64,000 nucleotides of DNA from Salinicola salarius (GTDB lineage Bacteria; Pseudomonadota; Gammaproteobacteria; Pseudomonadales; Halomonadaceae), in the NCBI RefSeq assembly GCF_002179555.1, contig NZ_NHOU01000010.1:57758-121757 (forward strand). Direction: 5' to 3'. The notes under the pieces are model-generated. The model saw only the letters and a program-made list of their open reading frames with translations. It did not search any database and was not told the origin of the DNA. This document shows positions 28,477-36,502 of the stretch, in pieces (positions within the stretch are counted from its first letter, which is position 1; every line of letters starts with the position of its first letter). Position numbers and translations under genes: made by a program.

Positions 28477-28669
28477 AGCTGTAAGCCGTAAGCTGTAAGA
28501 AACACCCGCTTAGCTTGCAGCGATATTCTCGTTGTCCAGCGTAGCGATAAGGCCTGGTAGAGCTGGGCTGTGCTGGAACATGACCTTTTAGGGCAAAAAG
28601 CTGTATGCCGTCAGGGCTAAGCCAAAATTCTGTATTTGGGGAATTACTTACCGCTTATGGCTTACAGCT
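28477..28669. repeat. 16-bp inverted repeat flanking the cysD-cysN spacer
   Basis: AGCTGTAAGCCGTAAG (28,477-28,492) and CTTATGGCTTACAGCT (28,654-28,669) are reverse complements with one mismatch, 161 bp apart. The first is followed by another GCTGTAAG. The enclosed spacer is AT-richer than both genes and shows no ORF. The arrangement looks like an inserted repeat element within an otherwise standard operon. Confidence 0.6.
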
Positions 28670-28670
28670 T

Positions 28671-28695
28671 TCTAACGCGCCTTCGGCGCGTTAGA
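28671..28695 (-). promoter_or_regulatory. Perfect 11-bp hairpin at the cysD stop
   Basis: TCTAACGCGCC-GAA-GGCGCGTTAGA on the minus strand; the stop codon of cysD is part of the left arm. There is no T-run, so it may stabilise the cysD message or attenuate cysN rather than terminate fully. Confidence 0.6.
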
Positions 28696-29614
28696 AGTAC
28701 CCCTCCCGCTTCTTCTTCTCCATCGAGCCGACCTGGTCGCGGTCGATGGCGCGGCCGGAGCGCTCTGAGGTGCGGGTGAGCAGCATCTCCTGGATGATCT
28801 CGGGCAGCGTGGCGGCTTTCGATTCCACCGCGCCGGTGAGCGGGTAGCAGCCGAGCGTGCGGAAGCGGACCCATTTCTCTTCGGGGACTTCGCCGGGTTC
28901 CAGCGGCAGGCGATCGTCGTCGACCATCACCAGCATGCCGTCGCGTTCGACCACGGGGCGCGGTGCGGAGTAGTACAGCGGGACGATGGGGATCGATTCG
29001 AGATAGATGTACTGCCAGATATCCAGCTCGGTCCAGTTGGAGAGCGGGAAGACGCGGATCGATTCGCCCTTGTTGACCTTGCCGTTGTAGAGGTTCCACA
29101 GCTCGGGGCGCTGGTTCTTGGGGTCCCAGCGGTGGTGCTTGTCGCGGAAGGAGTAGACGCGCTCCTTGGCGCGGGAGGCTTCCTCGTCGCGACGGGCGCC
29201 GCCAAAGGCGGCATCGAAGCCGTACTTGTCCAGCGCCTGCTTGAGCGACTGGGTCTTCATGATGTCGGTGTACTTGGCGCTGCCGTGGTCGAACGGGTTG
29301 ATGCCGGCGGCGCGGCCTTCCTCGTTGATGTGCTCGATCAGCTCCATCCCGACGTCCGCGGCCATCCGGTCGCGGAACTCGATCATTTCCTTGAACTTCC
29401 AGGTGGTGTTGACGTGCATCAACGGAAACGGCGGCGGCCCGGGATAGAACGCCTTGCGGGCGAGATGCAGCATCACCGAGGAGTCCTTGCCGATCGAATA
29501 GAGCATCACCGGGTTGCCAAACTCGGCGGCGACCTCGCGGATGATATGGATGGACTCGGCTTCGAGCTGCTTGAGATGAGTCTGGCGCTGAGCGCTGACG
29601 ATAGGAGCTGTCAT
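28691..29614 (-). CDS. cysD: Sulfate adenylyltransferase subunit 2
   Basis: Catalytic adenylyltransferase subunit that forms APS from ATP and sulfate in assimilatory sulfate reduction, working with CysN. 307 aa, family length. The PP-loop pyrophosphatase motif is [20 protein letters not shown] (about residues 38-57). Other family blocks are [76 protein letters not shown] (substrate site) and a C-terminus [11 protein letters not shown]. First gene of the cysDN operon. Confidence 0.97.
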   Translation of the reverse strand: MTAPIVSAQRQTHLKQLEAESIHIIREVAAEFGNPVMLYSIGKDSSVMLHLARKAFYPGPPPFPLMHVNTTWKFKEMIEFRDRMAADVGMELIEHINEEGRAAGINPFDHGSAKYTDIMKTQSLKQALDKYGFDAAFGGARRDEEASRAKERVYSFRDKHHRWDPKNQRPELWNLYNGKVNKGESIRVFPLSNWTELDIWQYIYLESIPIVPLYYSAPRPVVERDGMLVMVDDDRLPLEPGEVPEEKWVRFRTLGCYPLTGAVESKAATLPEIIQEMLLTRTSERSGRAIDRDQVGSMEKKKREGYF

Positions 29615-29726
29615 GGTCGATGTCTCACGGTCGCCCTCTGAAATCAGACGGCAAACAGAATATGGGCTTCTCTGGAAGGCAACCCTAGCGAGACTTCGGT
29701 AATAACGTCAAAGAATCAAAGATGAT

Positions 29727-29743
29727 CCAAAAAGCGTTTTTGG
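29727..29743 (-). terminator. AT-rich terminator after cpdA
   Basis: CCAAAAA-CGC-TTTTTGG on the minus strand, 11 nt past the cpdA stop. The 7-bp stem contains a T-run in its 3' arm and could end the nudF-yqiB-cpdA transcript. Confidence 0.55.
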
Positions 29744-29753
29744 TTATAAACAG

Positions 29754-30476
29754 CTAGAGATCGACGCGTTCGATCCAGGTAGACAACGACTCGCCGCGCA
29801 GATCGACGACACGTAAACCGGGCCGCGCCGCCTCGTCGATCGCGAACTCATGGCTCTTCGGCAGGAACTGATCCGAGGTCGACGGACACCCATAGACGGC
29901 CACGACGCCCTGCCAGGCGGCAAACGCCTGATGGATATGACCACAGATCAAGGCCTTGACCTGCGAATAGGGCGAGAGCGTTTGCCACAGCGCGTCCCGG
30001 TCCTTCAGACCGATCGCGTCCATCCAGACCGAACCGATATCCAGCGGCGGATGATGCAGCGCGACCAGCGTCGGGCGATCGTCCGCCTCGAGCTGCCACG
30101 CCAGCCGCTGCAGCTGGTCCTGCCCCAATTCTCCGCCGGGTTGACCGCTGATCCGAGAGTTCAGCAACAACACCCGCCAACCGTCGAGATCGAGCTCTTC
30201 GTGAAAAGGCTGGCACTCTTCCATCAGCTCCGGCTGATCGTGGTTGCCGGGGATCCAGAACCACGGGCACCCCACGGCCGCGAAGGCCTGGCTGGCGTGG
30301 CGATAGGCAGCAGGTGTCTCATCCTCGGCAATATCGCCGGTGACCAGCAGAATATCGGGCCGCAGCGCCCTGGCGCGCTCGACGACCGCCTGCAACTGGC
30401 GCAGCGGAAACCCCTTGCGCGACGTGCCTCGAGGGTCGGCCAACAGGTGACAATCGGTGATCTGGATCAGGCGCAT
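29754..30476 (-). CDS. cpdA: 3',5'-cyclic AMP phosphodiesterase
   Basis: Class III metallophosphoesterase degrading cAMP. 240 aa from the ATG at 30476, which overlaps the yqiB stop by one base (TGATG); a longer ORF exists but the fold starts here. Metal ligands: ITDCHLLAD (Asp, His), LLVTGDIAEDE (Asp), IPGNHDQPEL (Asn-His-Asp), LVALHHPPLDIGS (His) and LICGHIHQAF (GHxH). All the class III motifs are intact. Operon nudF-yqiB-cpdA as in E. coli, except that yqiA and parE no longer follow directly. Confidence 0.95.
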   Translation of the reverse strand: MRLIQITDCHLLADPRGTSRKGFPLRQLQAVVERARALRPDILLVTGDIAEDETPAAYRHASQAFAAVGCPWFWIPGNHDQPELMEECQPFHEELDLDGWRVLLLNSRISGQPGGELGQDQLQRLAWQLEADDRPTLVALHHPPLDIGSVWMDAIGLKDRDALWQTLSPYSQVKALICGHIHQAFAAWQGVVAVYGCPSTSDQFLPKSHEFAIDEAARPGLRVVDLRGESLSTWIERVDL

Positions 30477-30922
30477 CAAGGCGTTTCCGGTACGTCGACG
30501 GCGTGACCGTGCGCCAGCCCATGCTGCAGCCACTCCCCCAGAAAGCGGTTGAGCTGCAATTTTTCATCGGGCTGATGCATCTGCGGGTTGGGATAGCGAT
30601 AGCGACCCTGGAAATGGCGTTGACGCTGAAAGTCGGTCACTTCCGCCATGTCCGCATCGTGGTAAAGATGCACCGTCATCCGCGGCGAATCGACGAAGCT
30701 GTCCAGCACGCCGGTCTGGGAAACTCGCGCCACCGTGGTGTACGGCGCCTGCTCGAGCACTTCGAACCACAGAGTCCCGAAGCGTGCGTGTTCGCCCGCC
30801 AGCGGCACTTCCTTGATGTCACCCGGCTCCATATCCATGACGAGACGGCACAGCCGCAGATAATTGCTGCTGCACTCCGCCTGAAGCGTCTTGAGATCGG
30901 TGACGTAAGCGGTCTTTCTCAT
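30476..30922 (-). CDS. yqiB: YqiB family protein (DUF1249)
   Basis: 148 aa, unknown biochemical function. The start at 30922 has a strong AGGAG 6 nt upstream; an ATG 6 codons earlier does not. Conserved family blocks are visible: CSSNYLRLCRLVMDMEPGDIKEVPL, TVARVSQTGVLDSFVDSPRMTVHLYHDADMAEV and GRYRYPNPQMHQPDEKLQLNRFLGEWL. It always travels with nudF and cpdA in gammaproteobacteria. The one-base overlap with cpdA indicates coupling. Confidence 0.93.
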   Translation of the reverse strand: MRKTAYVTDLKTLQAECSSNYLRLCRLVMDMEPGDIKEVPLAGEHARFGTLWFEVLEQAPYTTVARVSQTGVLDSFVDSPRMTVHLYHDADMAEVTDFQRQRHFQGRYRYPNPQMHQPDEKLQLNRFLGEWLQHGLAHGHAVDVPETP

Positions 30923-31027
30923 GGTGTTCTCCTGGCGCATGACGGCCTCCAGTCAGCTCGAGTGTCCGGCGCAGCCGCAGGTGATCGTCGACGACTTGCC
31001 GCCACTGCTGCGCTACCGACTCTCGCT

Positions 31028-31654
31028 TCAGGCCTTGGCTCTCAGCGTGGCGCGCTCGCGTGCCAGCCAGTGAAAGCCAATCAACGCCATGGCATTGTCC
31101 AATTGTCCCGCCATCAGTCGATCCCATGCCTCGGGAAACGACATGACGTGAACCAGAATGTCTTCGTGTTCGTTTTCGACACCGTGTATGCCGCCGAGCC
31201 CCGTGCTGTCGATCAGGCCACAGAACAGCGTGACCTGCTCGGTGCAGGCGCCAGGACTCGGATAGTAGCGATGGAGCTCGATCAGTTCACCGATATCGCA
31301 ACCCGCTTCTTCCTGCGCTTCGCGGCGCGCGACATCCGCCGGTGTCTCGCCGGGCTCCACCAGTCCGGCGACCGGCTCCAGCTTCCACGGCGAGATAGGA
31401 TCGTCCAAAGCGCCGGCGCGGATCTGCTCGACCAGCACGACATGGTCATGAATCGGATCGTAGAGTAGTACGCCGACCGCATCCCGGCGAACGTGAACTT
31501 CTCGATCGATGGCCTCGCCCCACTCGCCATTGAACCGACGATGACGCAGGCGACGCTTCTCCAGGCCAAAGAAGCCCGAGTACAGCGATTGATCTTCGAG
31601 TCGCTCGATATCCTTGGCATCGAAACGATTGACCCGGTCGATCTCACGATCCAT
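31028..31654 (-). CDS. nudF: ADP-ribose pyrophosphatase (NudF, Nudix)
   Basis: Hydrolyses ADP-ribose to AMP and ribose 5-phosphate. 208 aa, matching E. coli NudF (209). The Nudix box is GLVEPGETPADVARREAQEE followed by AG (about residues 97-119), with every key Glu present. N-terminal strand pair (SLYSGFFGLEKRRLRHRRFNGEW) and the downstream YYPSPGACTEQVTLFCG loop are typical of NudF. GGAG precedes the ATG. It is first in the nudF-yqiB-cpdA operon, separated from yqiB by 105 bp. Confidence 0.95.
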   Translation of the reverse strand: MDREIDRVNRFDAKDIERLEDQSLYSGFFGLEKRRLRHRRFNGEWGEAIDREVHVRRDAVGVLLYDPIHDHVVLVEQIRAGALDDPISPWKLEPVAGLVEPGETPADVARREAQEEAGCDIGELIELHRYYPSPGACTEQVTLFCGLIDSTGLGGIHGVENEHEDILVHVMSFPEAWDRLMAGQLDNAMALIGFHWLARERATLRAKA

Positions 31655-32152
31655 GTCGCGGCTCCTTGCCTGGGAACAGGAGCCTCATTATTGCGGCACC
31701 GTGAACCGATTCCAACCGCTGCCGCCCTGTTTCGCCAGCCAGCCACATTCCCGGCGGCTACGGCAGGGCCTTCCGCGCTTTCGTTCGATGCGGCAGGTTT
31801 TCACGCGAAAGCCAGGCTAGCCCCGCTTCAAATCGGCATCATGGAAACCGGCGCCAAATCAGGGTAGATCGGCGGCGACACCATCGAATAGGAGACGCCA
31901 CCAGGCAGGATCGCTAGGTTTTGTCTGAAAAGTCGTCGAGCGAAGGTCAGACAAGGCAAAAATCGGTGAAAACGGACCGGGCTGGCGTACCAGTTTACGC
32001 GGTGTAAATGAGTACTTTGAGCCGATTTTTAACGCCGTATGGCCGAGCGCAGGCAGTTTTCAGACAAAGCCTAGGATGAACAGATCAACGAAAGCGCGCG
32101 CTGGACTATCGGCCAGGGCCGCTTCTCAAAGCCGCTCTGCACTGGGTCGCGC
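31655..32152. other. Noncoding gap holding a dispersed repeat
   Basis: About 500 bp without a convincing gene. The nudF promoter must lie at its left end. No thiamine riboswitch consensus (CTGAGA with a downstream ACCTGAT-type block) is visible, although thiC often neighbours nudF in other genomes. The right half is palindromic element copy B (31,915-32,073). Confidence 0.6.
31915..32073 (-). repeat. Dispersed palindromic element, copy B, with terminal inverted repeats
   Basis: 159 bp bounded by 17-bp terminal inverted repeats with one mismatch (TAGGTTTTGTCTGAAAA at the left, TTTTCAGACAAAGCCTA at the right). Read on the minus strand: CCTGCGCTCG, GCGTTAAAAATCGG, the small hairpin TTTAC-ACCGC-GTAAA, an extra segment of about 25 bp, CCGATTTTTGCCTTGTCTGA and CGCTCG. 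The middle stem AAAAATCGG/CCGATTTTT corresponds to that of copy A with one change compensated on the other side. Confidence 0.8.
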
Positions 32153-32851
32153 TTACTGATGCTCGGCCAGCCAGCGCTCGGCCTCTTGCCGCAGCGCCTC
32201 ATCGGAGGAACGGCCGGCCCGAGGTTGGCCATCGACGGCGCGTTTGGCGTACGTCAACGCCTCGGCATCTTCACCCTGCTCCGCTAGAAACTGGGCGTAA
32301 TAGAAGTTGGTATCGATGCCATCGGGACGAATGCTGACCGCCTTGTACAGGAGCTCCCGGGCCTTGTCCGAGTCTCCGAAAGCGATCGGCCAGCCCGGGG
32401 CATGCTGATAGAGCGCCCCCAGCGTCACGTAAGCCGAGCCATTCTCCCCCTGCGGATCGAGAGAGATCGCCTTTTCCAGCGCCGCACGCGCCCGTTTGGC
32501 CAGATCCAGCGCCCCCAGCCCGCCCTTCGCCTTGGCGAAAGAGGCCAGGACAACGCCTTGAGCCGTCAAGACATGAGGATCGTCAGGCTGGCTGCGGGCC
32601 AGCGCATCGGCTTCGTCGACAAGGTCCTCGAAAGCCTTCAACTGAGCATCGCCCTGCATCTGATATTCGACGTTACCCCACCGCTGCATCAGCGAAAACA
32701 GCGTCGAATCCGGCGTTTGCGCGACCGCCACCGTTACCCAGATCAAGCCGAGCAGCGGTGTCATGACCAGCCATCTCGAAAGCTTCGAGAAATGTCTCCA
32801 TCGATAACGAGAAGATAAGGACTGAGGGCCCTGCCGCCACGGCTGTCGCAT
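32153..32851 (-). CDS. Periplasmic tetratricopeptide-repeat protein
   Basis: 232 aa from the ATG at 32851, which has GGAG 8 nt upstream; an ATG two codons earlier is too close to it. A basic N-terminus followed by a hydrophobic segment ending WVTVAVAQT (about residues 28-45) is a signal peptide or anchor. The rest is helical with TPR-like units: DAQLKAFEDLVDEADALARSQPDDPHVLTAQG, KRARAALEKAISLDPQGENGSAYVTLGALYQ, KARELLYKAVSIRPDGIDTNFYYAQFLAEQGEDAEALTYAKRAVD (quoted only as landmarks). It resembles lipoprotein-like TPR scaffolds sometimes called TatT. Partner unknown; no operon neighbours. Confidence 0.75.
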   Translation of the reverse strand: MRQPWRQGPQSLSSRYRWRHFSKLSRWLVMTPLLGLIWVTVAVAQTPDSTLFSLMQRWGNVEYQMQGDAQLKAFEDLVDEADALARSQPDDPHVLTAQGVVLASFAKAKGGLGALDLAKRARAALEKAISLDPQGENGSAYVTLGALYQHAPGWPIAFGDSDKARELLYKAVSIRPDGIDTNFYYAQFLAEQGEDAEALTYAKRAVDGQPRAGRSSDEALRQEAERWLAEHQ

Positions 32852-32963
32852 CGACATCGCTCCATAAAGATCCGTAGCCGCAATCTAACGAGCGTTTGAA
32901 TTTATCTCTATAAGGTTTTAGTCGCAGAACGAAAGGTATGACTGGCATCTGGTTAGGGTTCCA

Positions 32964-33206
32964 TTACAAACCGATGAAACCAAACCCGTGAAAAATCACC
33001 AGCGCTATGGATATCGAGACGATCGCCAGGAGAGCTGCCAATATGCTGCTGTGAAATGCGATATCCGAATCTCCATGCACCTGGCTGCTGACGCCATAGG
33101 TAATGAAGCCGACCGCCAAAGCAGGTAGGGCAATCGAACCAAGAATCATGGGGTACGAGAGTATCACACTGTAATCTCCGTAGCCTGACTCTTGATAACT
33201 TACCAC
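32964..33206 (-). CDS. Possible small membrane protein
   Basis: 80 aa from a GTG at 33206, or 61 aa from an internal ATG at 33149. The protein is strongly hydrophobic: MILGSIALPALAVGFITYGV, then SSILAALLAIVSISIALVIF, which gives two clear membrane helices. No ribosome site is visible at either start. Base composition of the surrounding 460 bp (32,858-33,317) is more AT-rich than its neighbours, and no other ORF there looks coding. It could be a real orphan membrane protein or a chance ORF. Confidence 0.35.
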   Translation of the reverse strand: MVSYQESGYGDYSVILSYPMILGSIALPALAVGFITYGVSSQVHGDSDIAFHSSILAALLAIVSISIALVIFHGFGFIGL

Positions 33207-33317
33207 ACCGCGTTATCGATTGGCGCTGCGCCATTCGTCATGGATCGGGTCTTATGAGGCATCAACAAAACATCGCCGAATTGCCGATGCTGGGATGTTA
33301 GCCATCATGTCTCATAG

Positions 33318-33557
33318 CTAGTCGCGAGGAAGTTCCGAACCGTCATAGTCCTGAGTATCGTCCGGCTGTGATCCAGGCTCGCTGGAAGTCTCGCGTTCGT
33401 AATTGCGAGCGGCTTCAATAGCTTGCGGCTCGGTCTCATGCCGAGAAATCTCGCGCTTCCCATTGGGATCCGTGACGTCTACCACGCGCCAGCCAGACAC
33501 GATAATGCTCTCTTGTGTTTCTTCCTTGATGGGTTCGATACGTGCTGTACGAGTCAT
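33318..33557 (-). CDS. Small DUF2188-like hypothetical protein
   Basis: 79 aa from the ATG at 33557, preceded by GGAGG at ideal spacing (AGGAGGCCAT), which rules against the longer ORF. The central part GWRVVDVTDPNGKREISRHE then TEPQAIEAARNYER looks like a short beta-beta-beta-alpha unit as in DUF2188 proteins, where a query strand is followed by an AIEAAR helix. The C-terminal tail is acidic and probably disordered, a common trait of halophile proteins. Function unknown. It is the last gene before the tRNA fragment. Confidence 0.65.
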   Translation of the reverse strand: MTRTARIEPIKEETQESIIVSGWRVVDVTDPNGKREISRHETEPQAIEAARNYERETSSEPGSQPDDTQDYDGSELPRD

Positions 33558-33924
33558 ATGGCCTCCTGCCTGATAAGCAATCTGCCACTCTGTATAGCTC
33601 AATAGCTCACAAACTTCCTGGTTGCGATCTACTTTCCGCGAGGATGGCTATTTCAATATAACCAGGGCAGCCAGGTAGCTCAGGAGGACTTTGGCAACTT
33701 CATGCGCGCGCTGAAAATACTCAGCTCTTGCACAGAGATATGAAAAGAGCGGTTGAGGCCGGGCTCGGGAAAAGTCACCGGATGGGAAGAGAGAAATCTG
33801 AATGTGTCACAGTCGCGGCGAAGGAAGGCGAGCGTCACGATATGTGTCACTTCAGACTACAGGTTCGAGTGCTCATATCGCTCTCATGCGGACAGGATAA
33901 ATAGAGAGCATTGAAGGGTTGGAA

Positions 33925-33983
33925 TGGTGCCGGCGGTCGGACTCGAACCGACACACTGTTTCCAGCGGCGGATTTTGAATCCG
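33925..33983 (-). pseudogene. 3' fragment of tRNA-Leu(CAA): attachment-site scar
   Basis: On the minus strand the fragment contains the anticodon loop TTCAAAA (anticodon CAA) with its 3' stem, the long variable arm of a class II tRNA, an intact T arm GTCGG-TTCGAGT-CCGAC, the 3' acceptor strand CGCCGGC, discriminator A and encoded CCA. The matching 5' acceptor GCCGGCG and the D arm are absent upstream, where similarity stops inside the anticodon stem. This is the displaced 3' end left by integration of a tRNA-targeting element, not a working tRNA. Its orientation places the inserted DNA at higher coordinates. Confidence 0.85.
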
Positions 33984-34085
33984 TTTTTCGACAACCACAG
34001 GCCGCGCTTGCTACGGGCTTTTGTCGTTAAAACAATCCCTTAGAATTCTATACTGGTTACATACACAACGTGGTTTAGCTACTGT

Positions 34086-34105
34086 CTGCGACCAAACTGC
34101 GACCA
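34086..34105. repeat. CTGCGACCA direct repeats near the attachment site
   Basis: CTGCGACCA occurs at 34,086-34,094 and 34,097-34,105, an 11-bp period (one helical turn). Position 103 bp inside the presumed island end fits integrase arm-type or excisionase sites, which are short direct repeats. The function is inferred. Confidence 0.45.
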
Positions 34106-34435
34106 CATTACGCCAGCCACTGCAGCGGATGAGCGTCAGCTGCAAAAAAACGATGGCAGTGTGTCGGCGGCCATTTTCAATGGATGAATCGCCCCGGGTC
34201 TTCTAGACACGCTTAGAACCATAGAGAAGACCGCACCGTGGATGGTGGGTAAATGTTTTCACTCAAGGCCCGGCGATCGTGATGCCGTGCCACCGCCAAT
34301 GCGGCCAGGCATGACGCGCGACAAGTGATCATTCTCGTCGTGTACTTGGGCAAGCCAAGAGACGGGCAGCCCAGCGGCGCGATGCTCGTCGATCAGGATG
34401 CTAATTAAGCGCTCCAAAAAGTCGCACAGCGCGCG

Positions 34436-34561
34436 ATGAAACAAGAACGGTTGGCGGCACTGGCCATCTGCGGCGACATACTCCAGTCCGAAGCGCTGAA
34501 GAGAGAAGCATCTCGTTACCTGGACTCTGACAATGACGCACAGATGACACCGGGCAAATGA
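34436..34561 (+). CDS. Very small ORF, possible gene fragment
   Basis: 41 codons, MKQERLAALAICGDILQSEA continuing to a stop at 34,561. It is amphipathic and helical in character with no ribosome site that decides the start. It could be the remnant of a larger mobile-element gene or a small regulatory peptide. I do not recognise it. Confidence 0.25.
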   Translation: MKQERLAALAICGDILQSEALKREASRYLDSDNDAQMTPGK

Positions 34562-34707
34562 TTGCTCTTCTTTCAGCTCTAGGTAACCTATGTCTAAGAG
34601 GCCAAAAATTGGGAGGCTTCAGGTGGTCAATGTTTTGCCTAATGCCTAGTGGCGGCAGGCTAACTAAGTTGGCTTCTTCATACACATAATTCGAGAGCCC
34701 GACAACC

Positions 34708-36330
34708 ATGACAATCATCGCTTACACCGCCAAAACCATCCATACGATGAACCCGTCGCAACCGGTCGGGCAATGTGTGGCGATACGGGACGGGCGGATA
34801 CTCGGCGTCGGGCCAATCGACGAAATACGGCGTTTCGGCGAGGTGGTCGTCGACGACCGCTACGCCGATAAGGTGTTGGTGCCCGGTTTCGTGGAGGGCC
34901 ACAGCCATGCGCTGGAAGGCTCGGTCTGGAGCCATCTATATCTGGGCTATTTCGACCGGCGGGACCCGGAAGGTCAGCTGTGGGAAGGGCTGAAGACACC
35001 CGATGCGGTTCTGCAGCGTTTGGCCGCACACGTCGATCAAGGTGCCGAAGACAGCCCGCTCATTGCCTGGGGGTTGGATCCGGTCTATTTCGACGCTGAA
35101 GCGATCAACCGGCGGCTACTAGATGCGGTAAGTGACATACGACCGATCGTGGTTATACATGCCAGCCTGCATGTGATGTACCTGAACAGCGCGGCCATTG
35201 CCCGGGCGGGTCTCGCCGATATGGACCTCGAAGGTATCGTGCGCGACGAGCAGGGCCAGCCCACCGGCGTACTTGAGGAGTTCGCCGCCATGCATCCGGT
35301 GTTCGATGCACTGGACTTCGACATCTTCGAGGGCGCCTCCGATACACGCGCACTGAATCGCTATGCCCAGGCGGCACGACGCGAGGGCGTGACCACGATT
35401 ACTGATCTGCTTAACCCCATGAGCGATGCCGCGATTGCAGCACTTCGCGAGGCCACTGCGGCCGAGGACTTCCCGGTCCGCCTGGTACCCGCGCTCAACG
35501 CTCTGGCCTGGGATCCGCAGGTGGGTAGCGAGCGAGTGCAGCAGGCAATCGACTACAACCACGAGCGGTTGCAGTTCGGGCTCGTCAAGCTGGTCACCGA
35601 CGGTGCGATCCAGAACTTCACCGCCCGCCTGCAGTGGCCGGGCTATCTTACCGGGCAGGACAACGGCGTCTGGAACGCACCGCCACAGACTTTTCACGAC
35701 ATGATCCAGCACTACCACCAGTCGGGGCTGCACTTGCATGTGCATACTAACGGCGACGAAGCGGTCGGCGTGATCCTTGATGCCCTGGACGAGGCGCTGG
35801 CGATGTGGCCGCGGCCAGACCACCGACATACCCTTCAGCATGTGCAATTGATCCGCCAGGACCAGCTACGGCGGGTCGCACGCCTTGGGGCCTGCCTGAA
35901 CATCTTCGCCAACCATATCTACTACTGGGGCGATACCCACCTGTCCAAAACACTCGGTTTCGATCGCTGCCAGCGACTCGAACCGGCGGCGAGTGCCGAC
36001 CGGATGGGCATCGTCTTCGGTATTCACTGCGATGCCCCGGTCACGCCGATCTCGCCACTATTTACCGCCTGGTGTGCCACCCTGCGCGAGACCGCCGGTG
36101 GCGTCACCCTGGGCGAGGCGGAAAAGATTAGCCGTGCCCGCGCACTGGAGGCGATCACGCTGGGCGCGGCCTACACGCTGCGCATGGACGATCGTATCGG
36201 CAGCCTGGAGCCGGGCAAGCTCGCCGATATTACGGTACTCGACGAGGACCCGCTCGACAGCACCACGCCACTCAAGGACATCGGTGTGTTCGACACGCTG
36301 CTTTCCGGGCGGTCTACAGGTGGCGGCTGA
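34708..36330 (+). CDS. YtcJ-like metal-dependent amidohydrolase
   Basis: 540 aa. TIM-barrel amidohydrolase with the N-terminal composite strand region (AYTAKTIHTMNPSQPVGQCV), metal motif VPGFVEGHSHALEG (HxH, about residues 69-80), HVHTNGDEAV (His), HTLQHVQLI (His) and GIHCDAPVTPISPLF (Asp). It belongs with YtcJ-type enzymes acting on amides or imides of unknown identity. The C-terminus LEPGKLADITVLDEDPL is canonical, but after FDTLLSGR the frame reads STGGG and stops. In the next frame the sequence would go on VYRWRL, so a one-base deletion near 36,313 may have shortened the tail. It is followed by a COG0523 GTPase remnant and an SSS symporter. Confidence 0.85.
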   Translation: MTIIAYTAKTIHTMNPSQPVGQCVAIRDGRILGVGPIDEIRRFGEVVVDDRYADKVLVPGFVEGHSHALEGSVWSHLYLGYFDRRDPEGQLWEGLKTPDAVLQRLAAHVDQGAEDSPLIAWGLDPVYFDAEAINRRLLDAVSDIRPIVVIHASLHVMYLNSAAIARAGLADMDLEGIVRDEQGQPTGVLEEFAAMHPVFDALDFDIFEGASDTRALNRYAQAARREGVTTITDLLNPMSDAAIAALREATAAEDFPVRLVPALNALAWDPQVGSERVQQAIDYNHERLQFGLVKLVTDGAIQNFTARLQWPGYLTGQDNGVWNAPPQTFHDMIQHYHQSGLHLHVHTNGDEAVGVILDALDEALAMWPRPDHRHTLQHVQLIRQDQLRRVARLGACLNIFANHIYYWGDTHLSKTLGFDRCQRLEPAASADRMGIVFGIHCDAPVTPISPLFTAWCATLRETAGGVTLGEAEKISRARALEAITLGAAYTLRMDDRIGSLEPGKLADITVLDEDPLDSTTPLKDIGVFDTLLSGRSTGGG

Positions 36331-36502
36331 GAGCATGAGCGCGAACAGATACAGGCGAAACGACACCCGGATTACGCCAGTCAAAACACTCGATAACAGG
36401 GCATAGCGCCGCATTGATCAATACCCAAGGACGGATCCCCTGGATTGTGGCAATGCCCGGTTCTTCCCGTGATCGGCGTGTTTGCGAAGGGAGTCAGAAA
36501 CG

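Larger units (their letters stand above)
33984..34707. other. Low-coding island edge
   Basis: About 720 bp with only short ORFs and stops in all frames. It contains the TGCGACCA repeat pair near 34,090, a 41-codon ORF at 34,436, and otherwise nothing recognised. The composition is mixed, and no integrase gene or recognisable remnant is present here, which agrees with this being the end opposite the integrase. Confidence 0.55.

Noticed and set aside
31655..31914. Thiamine (TPP) riboswitch, because thiC often flanks nudF
   Set aside because: The conserved riboswitch blocks are absent and no thiC is in the window.
33925..33983. Functional tRNA-Leu
   Set aside because: The 5' acceptor strand and D arm are missing; only the 3' 59 nt are present.
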